In this document: piece by piece, positions 32,601 to 44,724 of the stretch
Numbering within the stretch: position 1 is the stretch's first letter
Layout: each line of letters opens with the position of its first letter
Source: Pyropia haitanensis
Taxonomy: Eukaryota; Rhodophyta; Bangiophyceae; Bangiales; Bangiaceae
Assembly: GCA_008729055.1 (NCBI GenBank)
Contig: SDUX01000007.1
Coordinates: 3,478,090 to 3,542,089, forward strand
DNA: 64,000 bases
Reading direction: 5' to 3'
Notes under the pieces: generated by a model
What the model was told of the DNA's origin: nothing
The model's input: the letters and a program-made list of their open reading frames with translations, nothing else
Database searches by the model: none
Program-made: the position numbers and the translations under genes

Positions 32601-35117
32601 CAGCGACGCCGCCACCGTCGCCGACGACCGCGCCAACGATGGTGGCAGCGGCGGCGATGGCGGCAGCGAGCGGGCTGGCGAGACGGGCACGCCGCTGCGG
32701 CCCGACGCGAGCGACGAGGAGGGCGCGGCGGGGCGTCGCCGCCGGCGGGGGCGGCGCGACTCATCGGCGTGCTCGTCGGCGGTCGTATCCCGCGCGCCCT
32801 CCCCAGAGTGGGTCGTGCGGGCTGGGAGCGGCGGCAGCAAGGGCGCCGACGCTGGCGGTGGGGGTGGTGGCGGTGGGGGTGGTGGCGGCGGGGGTGGCGG
32901 CGGCGGCGGCGACGCGGGCAAGCCCCCGCTGCCGTCTGCGTTGGCGTCTGGCGGCCGGGGCGGCAGCTCGCGGGCGTCTGCGGTCGGGCAGGCGGCCGCC
33001 GCGGCCACGGCCGCGGCCGGCGGCGGGGAGGCCGGCGGCCTCGAGCCAGTTCTGTCGCTCGACGGCGTGCGGGCGATGCTGCCCACTTCCACCTGGGACG
33101 CCCTCCACCCCGAGCTGTACGCCACGTTTTGGGCGCTCCGGCCGGGCGACCTGGCCGTCCCGCGAGCGCTCTACGCCGCCGAGGTCCGCGCCGCCCGCGA
33201 CCGCCTCGAGGCCGCGACGCGCGCGGCGCGCGTCGCGGCGGGCGAGCGGGAGCGCGAGCGGGAGCGCGACCGGGAGTGGGACCGCGGCGACCGCGGCGAC
33301 CGCGGCTGGGACCGCGGCAGCGACCGCGCCGCCGTCGCGGCGGCGGCGGTAGGCGTGGCGGGCGTGTCGCGCGAGGCGCTGCGGGAGGTGGACGCGGAGC
33401 TGGCGTCGCGGCTCGCCCGTGTCGCGGCGGTCCGCCGGCGGCTCGCCGACCGCCGAGGCCACCTGCTGGTGGGCGTGGCGGCGCCCGGCCGGTCCATGGC
33501 CGCCCTCCTCTCCACCTGCCTCCTCCCCCGGGCGCTCGTGTCGCACGCGGACGCGCGGGAGGCGGCGTCGTTTGTCGACGCGGCTATCGCGCTCGACGTG
33601 CCGGGCGTGGACGTGGTCGCGCTGGTGCGGGTGCTCGGCGAGTGCCTCGCGCCGACGCTCTTTTCGTGCACCGAGGCCGAGGCGAGCCGCCTGGGGCGCT
33701 TCCTCGGCGACCTGCTGCGCATGTTTGAGCGCTGGCGCGCCGACCGGAGCGTGTACGCAGCCGAGTGTGCACCCCGGGCGGCGTGGTCGGCGGGCTTTGC
33801 CGCGGCCTCCGCGGCGGCAGCCACGGCTTCCGCGGCGGCAGTGACGGCGAGCACCCCTGACGGCGTGGCTGCCACGGACAAGGCGTCGCCCGGGAGGCCG
33901 CCAGAGGCCAAGTCGTCGCCTGGGACACCGGCGGGGCCCAAGGCGTCGCCAGGGACGGCGGCGGGGACCAAGACGTCGCCAGGGACGCCAGCGGGGGCCA
34001 GGGCGTCGCCCGGGACGCTAGCGGGGGCCAAGGCCGAGCCAGCGTCCGCCACGACCAGTGGCGCCGCCGCAGAGACGCCCCCGGCGGCAGGCGCCACTGG
34101 CAGCGCGCGGCCCGCCGCCGCCACCAGCCCTCCTTCGCCTGTGCCACACGCGGCCTACGCGTCGTGGCTGGCGGCCGTCCACGCCCGCCTCGTCTCGTCG
34201 TTTGTGGGTGCCATTTCTACCACCGGCGCCGACTATATGGTCCTCCGCAACGCGTTCAAGGTGCTGTCGGTCATTGTGGACGTCTTTCCCCGCCGTCTCG
34301 CGGACGGCGACGCGCTGACCGCGGCGGTGGATAAGGCGCGGGTCGCCGCGGCGGCCGCATCGCTCCCCGACATCAAGCTCATGACGCTGTCGTACCAGGC
34401 GCACCTCAAGCGGCAGGCCACGGTGGGCGCGCTCATCGGGCCGGTCGAGTTTGGGTGCGCGCCGCCCCTCCCCGTCAAGGTGGTGAGCACGGCGGCGGCG
34501 ACGGGGGCGACGTCCTCGTCGGCGTCGTTGCCGACGACGGCCGCCGCGGCCGGGGGGGGCGGCGCCGGGGGGGCGGCCGCTACGGCGGGCGGCGGCGGCA
34601 AGGGCGGTGCCAAGGCGCCCGCCGCCGCCGCCGCCGCTGCCTTTGACGGTGGCAGCGGCAGCGGGCGGTCGGCGTCGGTTGGGGAGCGGGGGTCCACGCC
34701 CAGCCGCGGTGGCGCCGACGTGCCGGGCAGCGGCCGCAAGGCGGGGAGCGCCAAGGCCGACGCCCCCGGCGGTGGCCGCCGCGGCGCAAAGGGCGACCCA
34801 GACGGCCGCTCGGCGGGCCGCGACGGCCCTGCAGCTGCCAGCGGCGGGGGGGGGTCGGCGGCGGGCCGCGACGGCCGGGGCGTACCGCCAGCCAGCGGCG
34901 GCGCGGGCGGTGGGGGGGGGGGGGTGGCGGCGGCTCCAGCCGGAGCGGTGGGGGGGATCGCGACGGGCGGGAGCGGCGGTTGGAGCGCCCCGCCGACGGG
35001 GCGGCGGCCAAGCAGCCGTCCAAGCTCATTGCCGACGCGGTGCAGGCCGCGGCGGCGTCGGTGGCGGCCGCGTCGACGCCGCAAAAGGGGTATGGGGATG
35101 GCGGCCGCAGCGGCGGC

Positions 35118-35159
<42 letters not shown>

Positions 35160-35337
35160 ACACCGAGCGGCGGGGGCCCCTTCGCGCGCGGGGACCCGGG
35201 CCGCGGCGGCGGCGCGGGCCGCGACGGCCGCGCGCTCCCGCCGCTCAGCAACCGCGACCGCGGCGGCGGCGGCGGCGGCAGCCGCGGCGACCGGCCTGAC
35301 CGGTCTCCCCGAGAGCAGGGGCGGGACCGCGGCGGCA

Positions 35338-35368
<31 letters not shown>

Positions 35369-36432
35369 CGGCAGCGACCGCGGCGAGCCGCCCCTCCGCG
35401 AGCGCGACCGCGGCGCGCCGCCGGCCGACACGGCGACGCGGGAGCGGGAGCGCGGCGACCGGGAGCGCGGCGAGTCGCGGCGGTCGCTCGGTGGCCGCCG
35501 CGGCGGCGAGTGGGGCAGCACCGGCAGCCTGCGCGGGCGCGGCGGCGACGCGGGCGCCGCGACGCCGCCGCCGCCCGCGCCGCCACCGCCGCCGGTGGTC
35601 ATGATGGCCGTGACGCCGGGGCCGGTGGCGGCTGGCGGCCGCGGCGGCCGCGACGATGGCGGCGGCTCGGACGTGCTGCGCCTGACCGGTGGGCCCGACG
35701 GGGCGGGCGGCCGCGGCGGCGGCGGCGGCGGCGGGCTCGCCGCCCCCGTTGCGGCCGGCAGTGCCGCCGGCGCGCTCGTTGGCGCGTCGCCGCGGCGGCC
35801 GCCGACGCCGCCGCCGCTGCCGCCGCCACGGGGGGGCGGTGGCGGCGGCGGCGGCGGGTCTGGCGGCGGGCCGCCGCCCGCGCCGCCGCCCGACGGCGGC
35901 GGTGGCGGCCGCCGCAAGCGCCCGCGCGACGAGCGGGACGGCGACCGCCCGCCGCCGCCGCCGCCGCCGCTGCCACCGGGCGCGGCGTCGCCGGGCGGCC
36001 GCGGCTACCCGCCCGCGCTGGGTGGCGGCGGTGGCGGCGGCGGCGGCGGTGGCGCCGGTGCGGGCAGCAGTGGCGGCGTCGCTGCCGCCCGCGGCGCGCC
36101 GCCACACCCGTCGCCCCTGTCTGGCCGTGGCGGCGGTGATGACTACGCGCCGGCGCGCAAGCGTGGCCGCGGCGGCGGCGGCGGCGGCGGTGGCGGCGGC
36201 GGTGGCGGCGGCGGCGGCGACGGTGATGGCGGCGGCGGCGGCGGCGGCGGCTACCCGCCCCGCCCGCCGGTGCCGCCGCCGGCGGGGGCGTCCTTGTCGG
36301 CTGCGGGCCCACCTGGTGGGAGCCCCTTTGGCGGCGGCGTGGCGCCCGCGGCGCCACGGGGCGGCAGCCGCGACCGCCCGGCCGACCGCGCACGGTCACC
36401 GCGGACGCGGGAGCGGGAGCACCGGGAACGGC

Positions 36433-36466
<34 letters not shown>

Positions 36467-37005
36467 AGGAGGCGCCGACCACCGCGACGGCGACCGCGAC
36501 CGTGACCGGCCGCCGCGGGACCGTGGCGGCGGCGGCGGTGGCGGGGGGGCCGCCGGCGGCGGCAGCGGCGGTGGCGGCGGCGGCGGCGGCGGGGGTGACG
36601 GCCCCGGCGGCGGCGGCGGGCCCGGCGGCGGCGGCCGGGTGGGCGGCCGCCCGCCGTCGGGCGCGCCGCCGCTGCCGCCGCCGCTGCCGGGCACGCCGGG
36701 TGGCGGCGGCGGGGGTGGGGGGGGGGGTGGGGCGCCCGGCAGCGGCGGCGGCGGCGGCGGCGGCCGCGGCCGCGACCGCAGCGGCGGCGGTGGCGGTGGC
36801 GTCGGCGGCGGCGGCGGTGGCGGCAGCAGCGGCGGTGGCCGCGACGGCCGCGACGGCCGCGACCGGGGCGACCGGGGCGACCGGGACCGCGGCGACCGCG
36901 GCGACCGCGGCGGCGGCGAGCGGGACCGTGGGGAGCGGGACCGGGACCGGCCGGCGCCATCGCCCGGGGGGGGTGGAAGTGGCGGTGGGGGGGGGGGGGG
37001 GGGGC

Positions 37006-37040
<35 letters not shown>

Positions 37041-37057
37041 CTCGGTGACCGCATTGG

Positions 37058-37094
<37 letters not shown>

Positions 37095-37244
37095 GGGGGT
37101 GGTGGGGGAGGGGGAGGCGGTGGCGGCGGCGGCGGGGAGCCCCGCCGGGACCTCCGCGACGTGATGCCCGTCGCGGCGGCGCGGCCAGACACGGAGCGCG
37201 TTCGGCGGCGGCGGGGCAACGCGCGGTCGTCGCGGCGCAACTGA
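28456..37244 (+). CDS. THOC2: THO complex subunit 2 with very long Gly/Arg-rich C-terminus
   Basis: ATG 28456 (GCACCATGG) starts MEVDAPPPPP. About 2,900 codons run to TGA 37242-37244. The conserved THOC2 core (about 30800-31660) has RYAIYRQVEALV, VNDVRQILKRVTKENVREYG-RRLA, ASLLARVERYGNMVSPLVDA-LRYLDGLGFDVLV, VSTWYMGLCTFTSVLLRRY and LLLLREMIGRMGG. The later Tho2 domain has HPELYATFWALRPGDLAVPR, STCLLPRALVSHADAREAAS-FVD, then YASWLAAVHARLVSSF, LRNAFKVLSVIVDVFPR and IKLMTLSYQAHLKRQA. THO couples transcription to mRNA export through TREX in the nucleus. The frame shifts at the G/C runs 29281-29318, 29679-29691 and 34912-34924. From about 35000 on the tail is RDRGG/RGG-like and poly-Gly, far longer than in other THOC2 (~1,600 residues), so its RNA-binding character may be enhanced. 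Confidence 0.94.
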
Positions 37245-37514
37245 GACGGGCGCGAGCGGGGAGGGGGGGGGGGGGAAGGGGTGAGCCGCTGCGGTGCCTC
37301 TTTTTTTTTTTTTTTTGAACACTTTCCTTGTGTGTGTGTAGGGCTCACGTGGGCGCGGCGGTCTCGCGGGGGCGGGGGGAGGCAAAGGGGCGGCACGGCT
37401 TGTCACCCGCCGGGCGCAGCGTCGCGGACCGTCCTCGCCGCGTCGTCGCGCCGTCTCCATTTCCCGCGTCCCGTCGGGACGCGGCCGGCTCGCCGGGGGC
37501 GGCCGCCCCGCCCG
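37245..37514. other. Convergent spacer with T18-type tract
   Basis: Spacer between THOC2 (+) and YJU2 (-) 3' ends, with a long T run at about 37299-37316. No gene is present. Confidence 0.6.
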
Positions 37515-38997
37515 CTACTCGTCGTCGGACGAGTCGGATGTGGACGCGTCGCTGCCATAGCCAGCGAGCGCGCCGAGCGCGCCCACAGGCGCTCCCGCCG
37601 GCGCCCCCCCCGCCGCCGCCACCGCCGCCGCCGCCTCCACCGCCGCCGCCGCCGCCTCCACCGCCGCCGCCGCGCCCGCTGCAGGGGGCTCCTCCCGAGA
37701 CGGCGCCCCAGTGCCCCCTCCCCCCGTGGCCACCGCATCGCCCCCCGCTTCCGCCCCCCCCGCTGCCACCTGCTCCACCCCCGGCGGCGCCGCCGCCGCC
37801 ACGGGCACGTCTGCCGCCCCGCCCCCCAGCCGGGCGGCCTTGGCACGCCGCCCGCCGTCGGCAGCGGCGGCGCCCGCCCCACCGGCCGCCGCCGCCGCCG
37901 CGGGTGCCGCCGCCGCGGGCGCCGCCGCCAACGGTACCGTCACGGGCGCCGCCGCTGCGGGCGCCGGCCGCTTGCCGCGGCCCGCCGCGGCCCGCAGCGC
38001 CGCCGCCGAAAGGCCAAGACCCCCCGCGGCGCCACCGCCGCCGCCACCGCCGCCGCCAGCCGCGGGGGCGGCGGCGCCCCACAACGGCCGCGGCGGCCGG
38101 GGCGGCCGCCCAGCCGGCCGCGCCACGGCGCTGCCCACCGCCACGTCGGCGGCGGCGGCGGGCGCGGCGGCGGCGGGGGTGCCGGTGGCGGGCGCGGCGG
38201 GCGCGGCGGGCGCGGCGGGCGCGGCGGGCGCGCCGCCCGCCCCCCCTCCCGCCTGCCGCTCGCGGTGGGCGCGGAACGCGGCGGCGGCGGCGGCCGCGTC
38301 GGCCGCCTCGGCGGCCGCCTCGGCCGCCTCGGCGGCGAGGAGGTCCACCCCCCCCCCGCGGCGGCCCCGGCGGCGGCGCCAGCGGCGGCCGACGCCGCAC
38401 CCCCCTCCCCCCCCGCGGCACTCGCGGCGGCCGCCGCCGCTGCCACGCCCGCCCCCCGCGACAGGGCGGCGGCGAGGAGGCGGCCGTGGACGCCCGCCTC
38501 GGCCTGCCGCTCCCGCCGCTCCCGCAGCGCGTCAATCGCGTCGAGGCGCTCCATCAGCGCCGCCGCGCCGGCCGTCTTGGCCTCGAGGGCGGTCATGGCG
38601 TCGGCGTCGGCGGCCGCGGCGGCCGCCGCCGCGTCGGCCGCCGCCTCGGCCGCCTCCTCCTTCCACGGCTGGAAGTTGCGCGTCGCGCCCGCCTCGACCA
38701 CATAGTCCGCCGCCGCCGGGTCGGTGCGCACCGACACGGTCGCCGCGCAGGCGGTGCACTTGAAAAGGAAGCGGAACACGCGGAGGCCCAGGTAGGAGAG
38801 GTCAGCGGGCGCCGTCACTTTCCGCGCGTTGAACTTGCGGCCCGCGTACATGTACTCGCCGCACCCGTCGCAGCGGATGGTCAGCGGCAGCATGAAGCGG
38901 ATGGGCTCCTCCGCGTCGCGGGGGCGCTTGAGGCGCTCGAGCTTGGACGGGTCAAAGTCGGGGGGTAGTACTTGTTAAGGACCTTGCGTTCACTCAT
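37515..38997 (-). CDS. YJU2: YJU2 / CCDC94-type splicing factor
   Basis: ATG 38997 starts MSERKVLNKYYPP, the invariant N-terminus of YJU2/CCDC94. One phase later the protein continues DFDPSKLERLKRP, IRFMLPLTIRCDGCGEYMYA-GRKFNARK, YLGLRVFRFLFKCTACAATV, DYVVEAGATRNFQPW, all diagnostic; the two CxxC pairs form the zinc site that sits in the catalytic spliceosome at step 1. A coiled coil (LMERLDAIDALRERRERQAE) and an Ala/Gly-rich tail follow, ending LGALAGYGSDASTSDSSDDE as in the family. Breaks: a missing base in a six-C run (38960-38965) right after KYYPP, and a phase change at about 38348-38358. Both are needed to read one protein. The middle is expanded by poly-Ala compared with the usual ~320 residues. 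Confidence 0.92.
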
Positions 38998-39961
38998 GGT
39001 GACGAGGTGAGGGGGGGAGAGGGAGAGGGGGAGAGGGGGGAGCGGGCGTGGGGAGAGTGGGAAAGGGGCAGGAAGAGCAGACGGCAAAAAAGAAGAAGCA
39101 GCGCAGGCCGTCGACCACAGGACAGCAGGGACGGGCGAGCACCACAGAAGGACGGGCAAGCAGGCGACCGTAGGGAAGCGGTGGTGGGAAAGGACGGGGA
39201 CGGCCAGCGTGCCGTCGTCGGGCGGAGGCGTCCGCGCGGCCGGTGGCGGCGGTCACCGACGCGGACGAGGACGACGGGCAGGAGTCGGACACGGTGGCAG
39301 ATAAACACCTGTTGGTGCCGCAGCCTCTCCTACCGGCGGCCGCTGCCGAGGCGGAGACCGCGGCAAATGCCGATGCTGACGACGACGACGACGTGAACGT
39401 GGACGGTGATGGCCCCACCAGCCCCGGTCAGCCGACGAACAACTCGATCCTGGCAGGGCACTTGGAGGTGGCCACTGCACGACCACCCGCACAGCGACGA
39501 GCCGCTGCGAGCGAGCAATTGTCGCCACGTTCACCGACAGCGCGGGAGTGCTGGTGATAGCATTCCATAATCGGTCGCCAACAGACAAGTGGGGCCCTGC
39601 ACATCTAATTTCTGAAGTACACTGTCACGTGTTCGCTCAGCTTCCACAGGGAAAGAACGATCAGAGCTCGCAAAGCCTCGCACCGGTCACGCCCCGCGAT
39701 GAGCTGTCGCGCGCCGCGGCTCTTCTTGACTGACTGTGAAACCACCCCCTGCTGCGAACGACCGCCTACCCTCCCAGCTGCTTCAGACTGAGCTTGGCCA
39801 CCCCCTCGGCGCTCTCTTCATGGCGTGTCTGCGGTGGTACCTGCACCGCGATTACTATTGCTGTCTGGCGCGGCACGAGTGATAGCGACAGACGACAACC
39901 AGCTGGCGCAGCACGGCGTCCCAGGCCGGTCGGTCTTTCTCGACCGGCCTCCTCAGGGTGC
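38998..39961. other. Divergent intergenic region of YJU2 and PCCA genes
   Basis: GAGGGG purine tracts near the YJU2 start. An Asp-rich open frame at 39243-39557 begins with GTG and has no recognisable domain. A short ATG-started frame of 20 codons begins at about 39819, upstream of PCCA, and could act as a uORF. Confidence 0.45.
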
Positions 39962-42573
39962 ATGATGAAGCCCATCACCAAGGTCCTCATCGCCAACCGC
40001 GGGGAAATCGCGGTTCGTCTCATCCGCGCCGCCCGCGCCCTCTCCCTTCGCACCGTCGCTGTCTTCTCCACGCCCGACAGGTACGCCCCCCACACGGTCC
40101 TGGCCGATGAGGCCGTCCACATTGGCCCCGCTGCCGCGGCCTCCTCCTATCTTAACGCCAAAGCGCTTCTGGCAGCCGCTCAGACAACCGGTGCTGACGC
40201 GGTGGCGCCTGGGTATGGCTTCTTTTCGGAGAACGCGGACTTTGCCGACGCCGTCACGGCGGCGGGGCTCACGTGGGTGGGGCCCCCCGCCTCGGCCGTC
40301 CGCGCCATGGGCGACAAGGTGCAGTCCAAGTCCATCGCGACGGCCGCGGGCGTCAATGTCATCCCCGGCTACGTGGGTGTCGTCGATGGGGTTGCCGCGG
40401 CTGTGGACGTTGCCGAGTCGATCGGCTACCCCGTCATGGTCAAAGCGTCTGCGGGCGGCGGTGGCAAGGGCATGCGCGTCGCGTGGGACCGGCAGGACGT
40501 CGAGGAGGCCTATGGCGTATGCGAGGCCGAGGCGGTGGCCAGTGTCGGCGACGGGCGGCTGCTGGTGGAGAAGTTTGTTGAGCACCCACGGCACGTGGAA
40601 GTGCAGGTCCTGGCCGATGGCCACGGCGGCGTCATTCACCTTGGCGAGCGCGAATGCAGCCTCCAACGGCGGAACCAAAAGGTCATTGAGGAAGCGCCTT
40701 GCAGCATTGTCGACGCTGGCATGCGCGCCGAGATGGGCGCGCAGGCGGTGGCGCTGGCACGGGCGGTGGACTACACGTCGGTTGGTACCGTCGAGTGCTT
40801 GGTGTCGGGGGTGGACCGCAGCTTTTTCTTTCTCGAGATGAACACGCGACTGCAAGTGGAGCACCTAGTTACCGGTGCTGTGGTTGGCGTTGACCTACCT
40901 ATGGAGATGCTGCGCATCGCCGGCGGGGAGCGCCTATCCTTGACACAGGACGACCTGCGAATGTCGGGAGTGGCGCTCGAGGCCCGTGTGTACGCCGAGG
41001 ACCCGCGTCGGGGGTTCTTGCCGGCCACGGGGATTATCGGCTCCTATCAGGAGCCGCGGCTTCCGGCCATTGGCAAGGGCACTCGGAAGGCGGGGGCAAC
41101 CCCCGCGGCCGCCGTCACTGCGGACCGCACGGCTGCAAACGCCGACGGCGACCACGCGCTGTGGCCGCCCCCCCAGCTGTCCACCTTGGGCTTTGACGCC
41201 GCCGGTGTGCTGGTCGACAGCGGGGTTGCTGACGGTTCGAATGTGGGCGTCCACTATGACCCGCTACTGGCCAAAGTCGTGGTTCATGCACCGACACGCG
41301 CGTCGGCGATGGCCAAGCTTGGAGACGCCCTGGACGCGTACGTGATTGGCGGGGTGACTACGAACATCCCTTTCCTCCGTGCGTTGACGCGGCACCCAAA
41401 GGTGCTCGCGGGAGACATGACCACCACCCTCATTGGGGAAGAGTACCCCAACGGCTTTCCTGGCACCCCGCTCAGCGGCACCGAGGTCTCTGCCGCCGTC
41501 GCCGTGGCCGCCGCCCGCTACTTTACTAGCCACCCGGCTTCGACGTCGGTGGCGGTACGGGTCGAGGCAGACGGTCCGCCTGGGGAGGGCGCCACCGCTG
41601 GTTCCCGGGAGCTAGTGCTGTACCGCGTCGGCGGCGATGTTAGCGGGAGCGCAACACCTGGCATACCACAACGGGCTCTGTTCGCCGACAGCGGCGCGGT
41701 GGCCATGACCTCCGATCTGACCAGCGGTGCCGCCAGCGCAGTTACCACCGTCGGTCCGGTGCGGGAGCAATCGCTCGGAACCGGCGCCGTTTCCCTTGTG
41801 ACCACTACCGTGAATGGGCAAGCAGTGACGCTGCAGCGCCTCGGCGCTCGGCCATACGAAGATGTTGGCGCCGTTTCCCTGTCTCTGGGCGGCGGCACCC
41901 TCTCGTTACGCGTCCGTTGCCCGTCGGAGGTGGAGCTGGAAGCCGTCTGCGCTCGCGGCGCCGCCGACGCGGCCGCCGCCCTGGGTGGAGGGGCCCGCGG
42001 CCGGGTGCTTCCGGCGCCCATGCCCGGCGTTGTCCTGAGCGTGGCGGTCGGCGTGGGGGATGAGGTGGCTGAGGGCGATGAGCTGCTCGTCCTCGAGGCT
42101 ATGAAGATGATGAACGGGCTCAAGGCGCCGTTTGCGGGGCGCATCAAGGTACGTGACCGCCGCTCCTGGGGAGCGAAGCGCTGCCATGGAAGCGTCGAGG
42201 CGATTTGCCGGGTGTTGCTCTGGATGGCGTTGGTACGGCCGAATCTCCTCACGGCCACGCTGCTGCCGTCGCGACTTGTGGAGCCGTGACTGTCGCGCCC
42301 TCAGGCGGGCGGGTTGCGCTGCTCTGCCCAGCCCCTGACCAGTGCTGCCTCGCTGCGCGTCCCGTGGCGGGTCGCTCGACACTAACCGGGTGGTCCTGTC
42401 CCTCTCGCTCTGGCATGCCTTCTTCTCCTCGCTTTGGTCCTTGTGTTGTGCGTGTCGTTGCGCGAGCGCGCCTGGCGTCGCCCACCGGTCCACCGACGGG
42501 TTGTGTGCAGGCGTTGCGCTGCGCGGCGGGGGATGCGGTGTCCTTTGACGACGTGCTCGTCGAGTTTGAGTGA
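39962..42573 (+). CDS. PCCA: Propionyl-CoA carboxylase alpha subunit (biotin-containing), 2 exons
   Basis: Exon 1 is 39962-42148 and exon 2 is 42511-42573, with a 362-bp GTACGT...GTGCAG intron (phase 0) close to the 3' end; 749 residues. Biotin carboxylase: KVLIANRGEIAVRLIRAARA, VAPGYGFFSENADFA, VMVKASAGGGGKGMRVAW (ATP grasp), RDCS-like ERECSLQRRNQKVIEEAP, FLEMNTRLQVEH. It continues with GVTTNIPFLRALTRHPKVLA, GDMTTTL, EYPNGFPGTPL, which fits PCCA better than 3-methylcrotonyl-CoA carboxylase. The biotinyl domain has LVLEAMKMMNGLKAPF with biotin-Lys at residue 715, and exon 2 supplies ALRCAAGDAVSFDDVLVEFE. It carboxylates propionyl-CoA with a beta subunit, normally in mitochondria. The ATG at MMKPITK leaves no presequence; the upstream in-frame codons lack an ATG, so an upstream exon may encode the targeting peptide. 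MCCA is the alternative identity. Confidence 0.9.
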
Positions 42574-42633
42574 CGCCGCCTGGCCGGCTCCCCCCTGGCC
42601 GCTGCACACGTGACATTTTGGCAATCTCTTTTT

Positions 42634-44687
42634 TCATGGACGTTGCCCCACGCCGCTCGCTGCCCTGCTGCCGCGTGTGCCGGCGGCACCCGTCCCTCCG
42701 CCCTCTGCCTCACCCCCCCTGTGCCCAGCGCCCCCCCCCCCCCCCCCCTCGACGTCTGCGTACCACGCGGGCCGCCCGCCCCCCCCCCGATAGCGGTAGT
42801 CCATCCACAGCTCCTCCCCGTCTGCCAGCTGCCGTAGCGCGACAATCGCCACGGCGGGCGCGGCGGCGGCGGCCGCCACGTCGGCGCCCGCCCACGACGC
42901 GCGGGCGGCCCCCCCCGCGAGGAGCGCCTCCAGCCCCGGCACCCGCCGCACTGCCGCCGCGGCGACCGCCGCACGCAGCCGCCGCGCGAGCGCCGACGCC
43001 GGCGGCGGGTGCGGCACGACCGGCAGCAGCTGGGCGACGGCGGGGGGGAGGCCGCCGGTTGGCACGTCGAGGGTGAAGGGCGCGACGTTGGGGGCGGTGC
43101 CGGGGGGGGGGTGGTTGATGACGTGGCCCACGGCCAGCGGGTTGAGCCGCTCCCAGGTGACCGTCTCTGGGGGGGCGGGCGGGGAGGGGTGGGAGTCGGG
43201 GGGTGCCGCCGCGTCGCCTGTGCCGCTGGCGCCGCCGGTGCCGACGCCGCCGCCTCCGCCGCCGGGTGGGGTGGGGGAGGTGGGGCCGTTGGCTGGGAGT
43301 TCCGCGACGTCGCCATCGTCCTCGATGGGCCGCAGCAGCGTCGGCGCGTTGGCGGGCTTGGCATCGAGGATGGTCGAGTCGTAGCGGGTGAAGAGGTACG
43401 AGTTGGCCGCGGAGATGTTGGGGTAGTCGGGCATGGCTGTGGAGGGCGGGGGAAAGGGAAAGGGGGGAGGATGCAGGGGCAGAGGAGGGGAGAAAAATCG
43501 AAAGGGGGGGGAGCGGGGAGGGCCGGGGGGCATCCAAGCAGCGGAGGCCATCCCGCGACGCCCTCCACTTGGCCGGCATGTCAATGGCTGGCCAAGGGCA
43601 GCCGTGCAGTGCGCGGCGGCAGCCGCTTCCGCTGACGCTGCACCCGTCCCCCCCCCCCGCCACCACCTCCTCGGGCCCTGTCGCCACCCTCTAACACTCC
43701 ACCACCGCCGCCCTCTCACCCTCGCCGCAGCTTGCAGCACCCCCTCCCCCTCCCCTCACCCTTCCCCCTCACCTACCGCTCACATCTCCCGGGGCATACG
43801 CGACGCCCGGGTACCAAGCTACCATCGTCCCGGCGGGCACGCACCCCGCCGCAACGACGCCCATGCCGCCATCCCACCCACCGCCATCCCCGGCACCGCC
43901 GCCGCCGCCGCCACCGCCACCGCCACCGCCACCGCCACCGCCGCCGCCGCCACCCCCAACCCCAACGGTGCTGCGGCGCTTGACGAGGCACCAGCCGAGG
44001 ACGGCACGCACGCGGGCGGCGGCCTCGGCCTCGGCCGCGTCTTCCGCCGCCACCGCCGCGTGAGCAGCGTCGACGACAGCGGCGGCCGGCGGCGGCCGCC
44101 GCGGCAGCGGCAGCGGCTGCGGGTGGGGGAAGGCCGCAGACGGGGCGGCCGCGGTCGCGACGGCGGTGAGGAGGGCGGTGGCCTGGGAAACCAGGTGCGC
44201 GCGGACGGCAGCGGCCTGGGAACAAGAGGGGGGGGGGGGGGGGGGAGAAATTGGAGGGGGAGCGGGGGGGCGGTAACCAGGCGGGCGTGGTGACGGGCCG
44301 CGTTTGAGGGCGGTGATGAGGGGAGCGGGGAGGCGGGCGGACGTCATCGGGTTGCGGACAGCCCCCACCGGCAGACGAGCACGTCAGACACCTGCCCGCC
44401 GCCACCTCGGGCCGCCAAAGCCACGGCACAACAGACGCAGATGGACACATGCGGGACAGACGCACGCCAGAGGCGTCGGGCGGCGCCGCAAGGCCGCACC
44501 GCAGGCACAACTGGCCGCCAGCCAGCCGTACCCCCCCCACCCTCACGCACCCCCCACTTGACGCCCCGACGTACCTGCTGCTCAAAGGGCACCTCCCGTC
44601 CGCCCGCGGCGACCCGGTCGGGAAGGGCGCCGCCGTCCCTGCGCGCCGCGCGCGGCGGCCCGTCGCCAGCCGCCGCCGACGCGGCAA

Positions 44688-44724
<37 letters not shown>

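Noticed and set aside
33000..37000. GGC/GCC arrays considered as a CRISPR-like or satellite array
   Set aside because: They are in-frame codon repeats within THOC2 with no spacer structure; the organism is eukaryotic.
39243..39557. Asp-rich 104-residue frame between YJU2 and PCCA
   Set aside because: Starts with GTG, lies in a divergent promoter region and has no recognisable homology.
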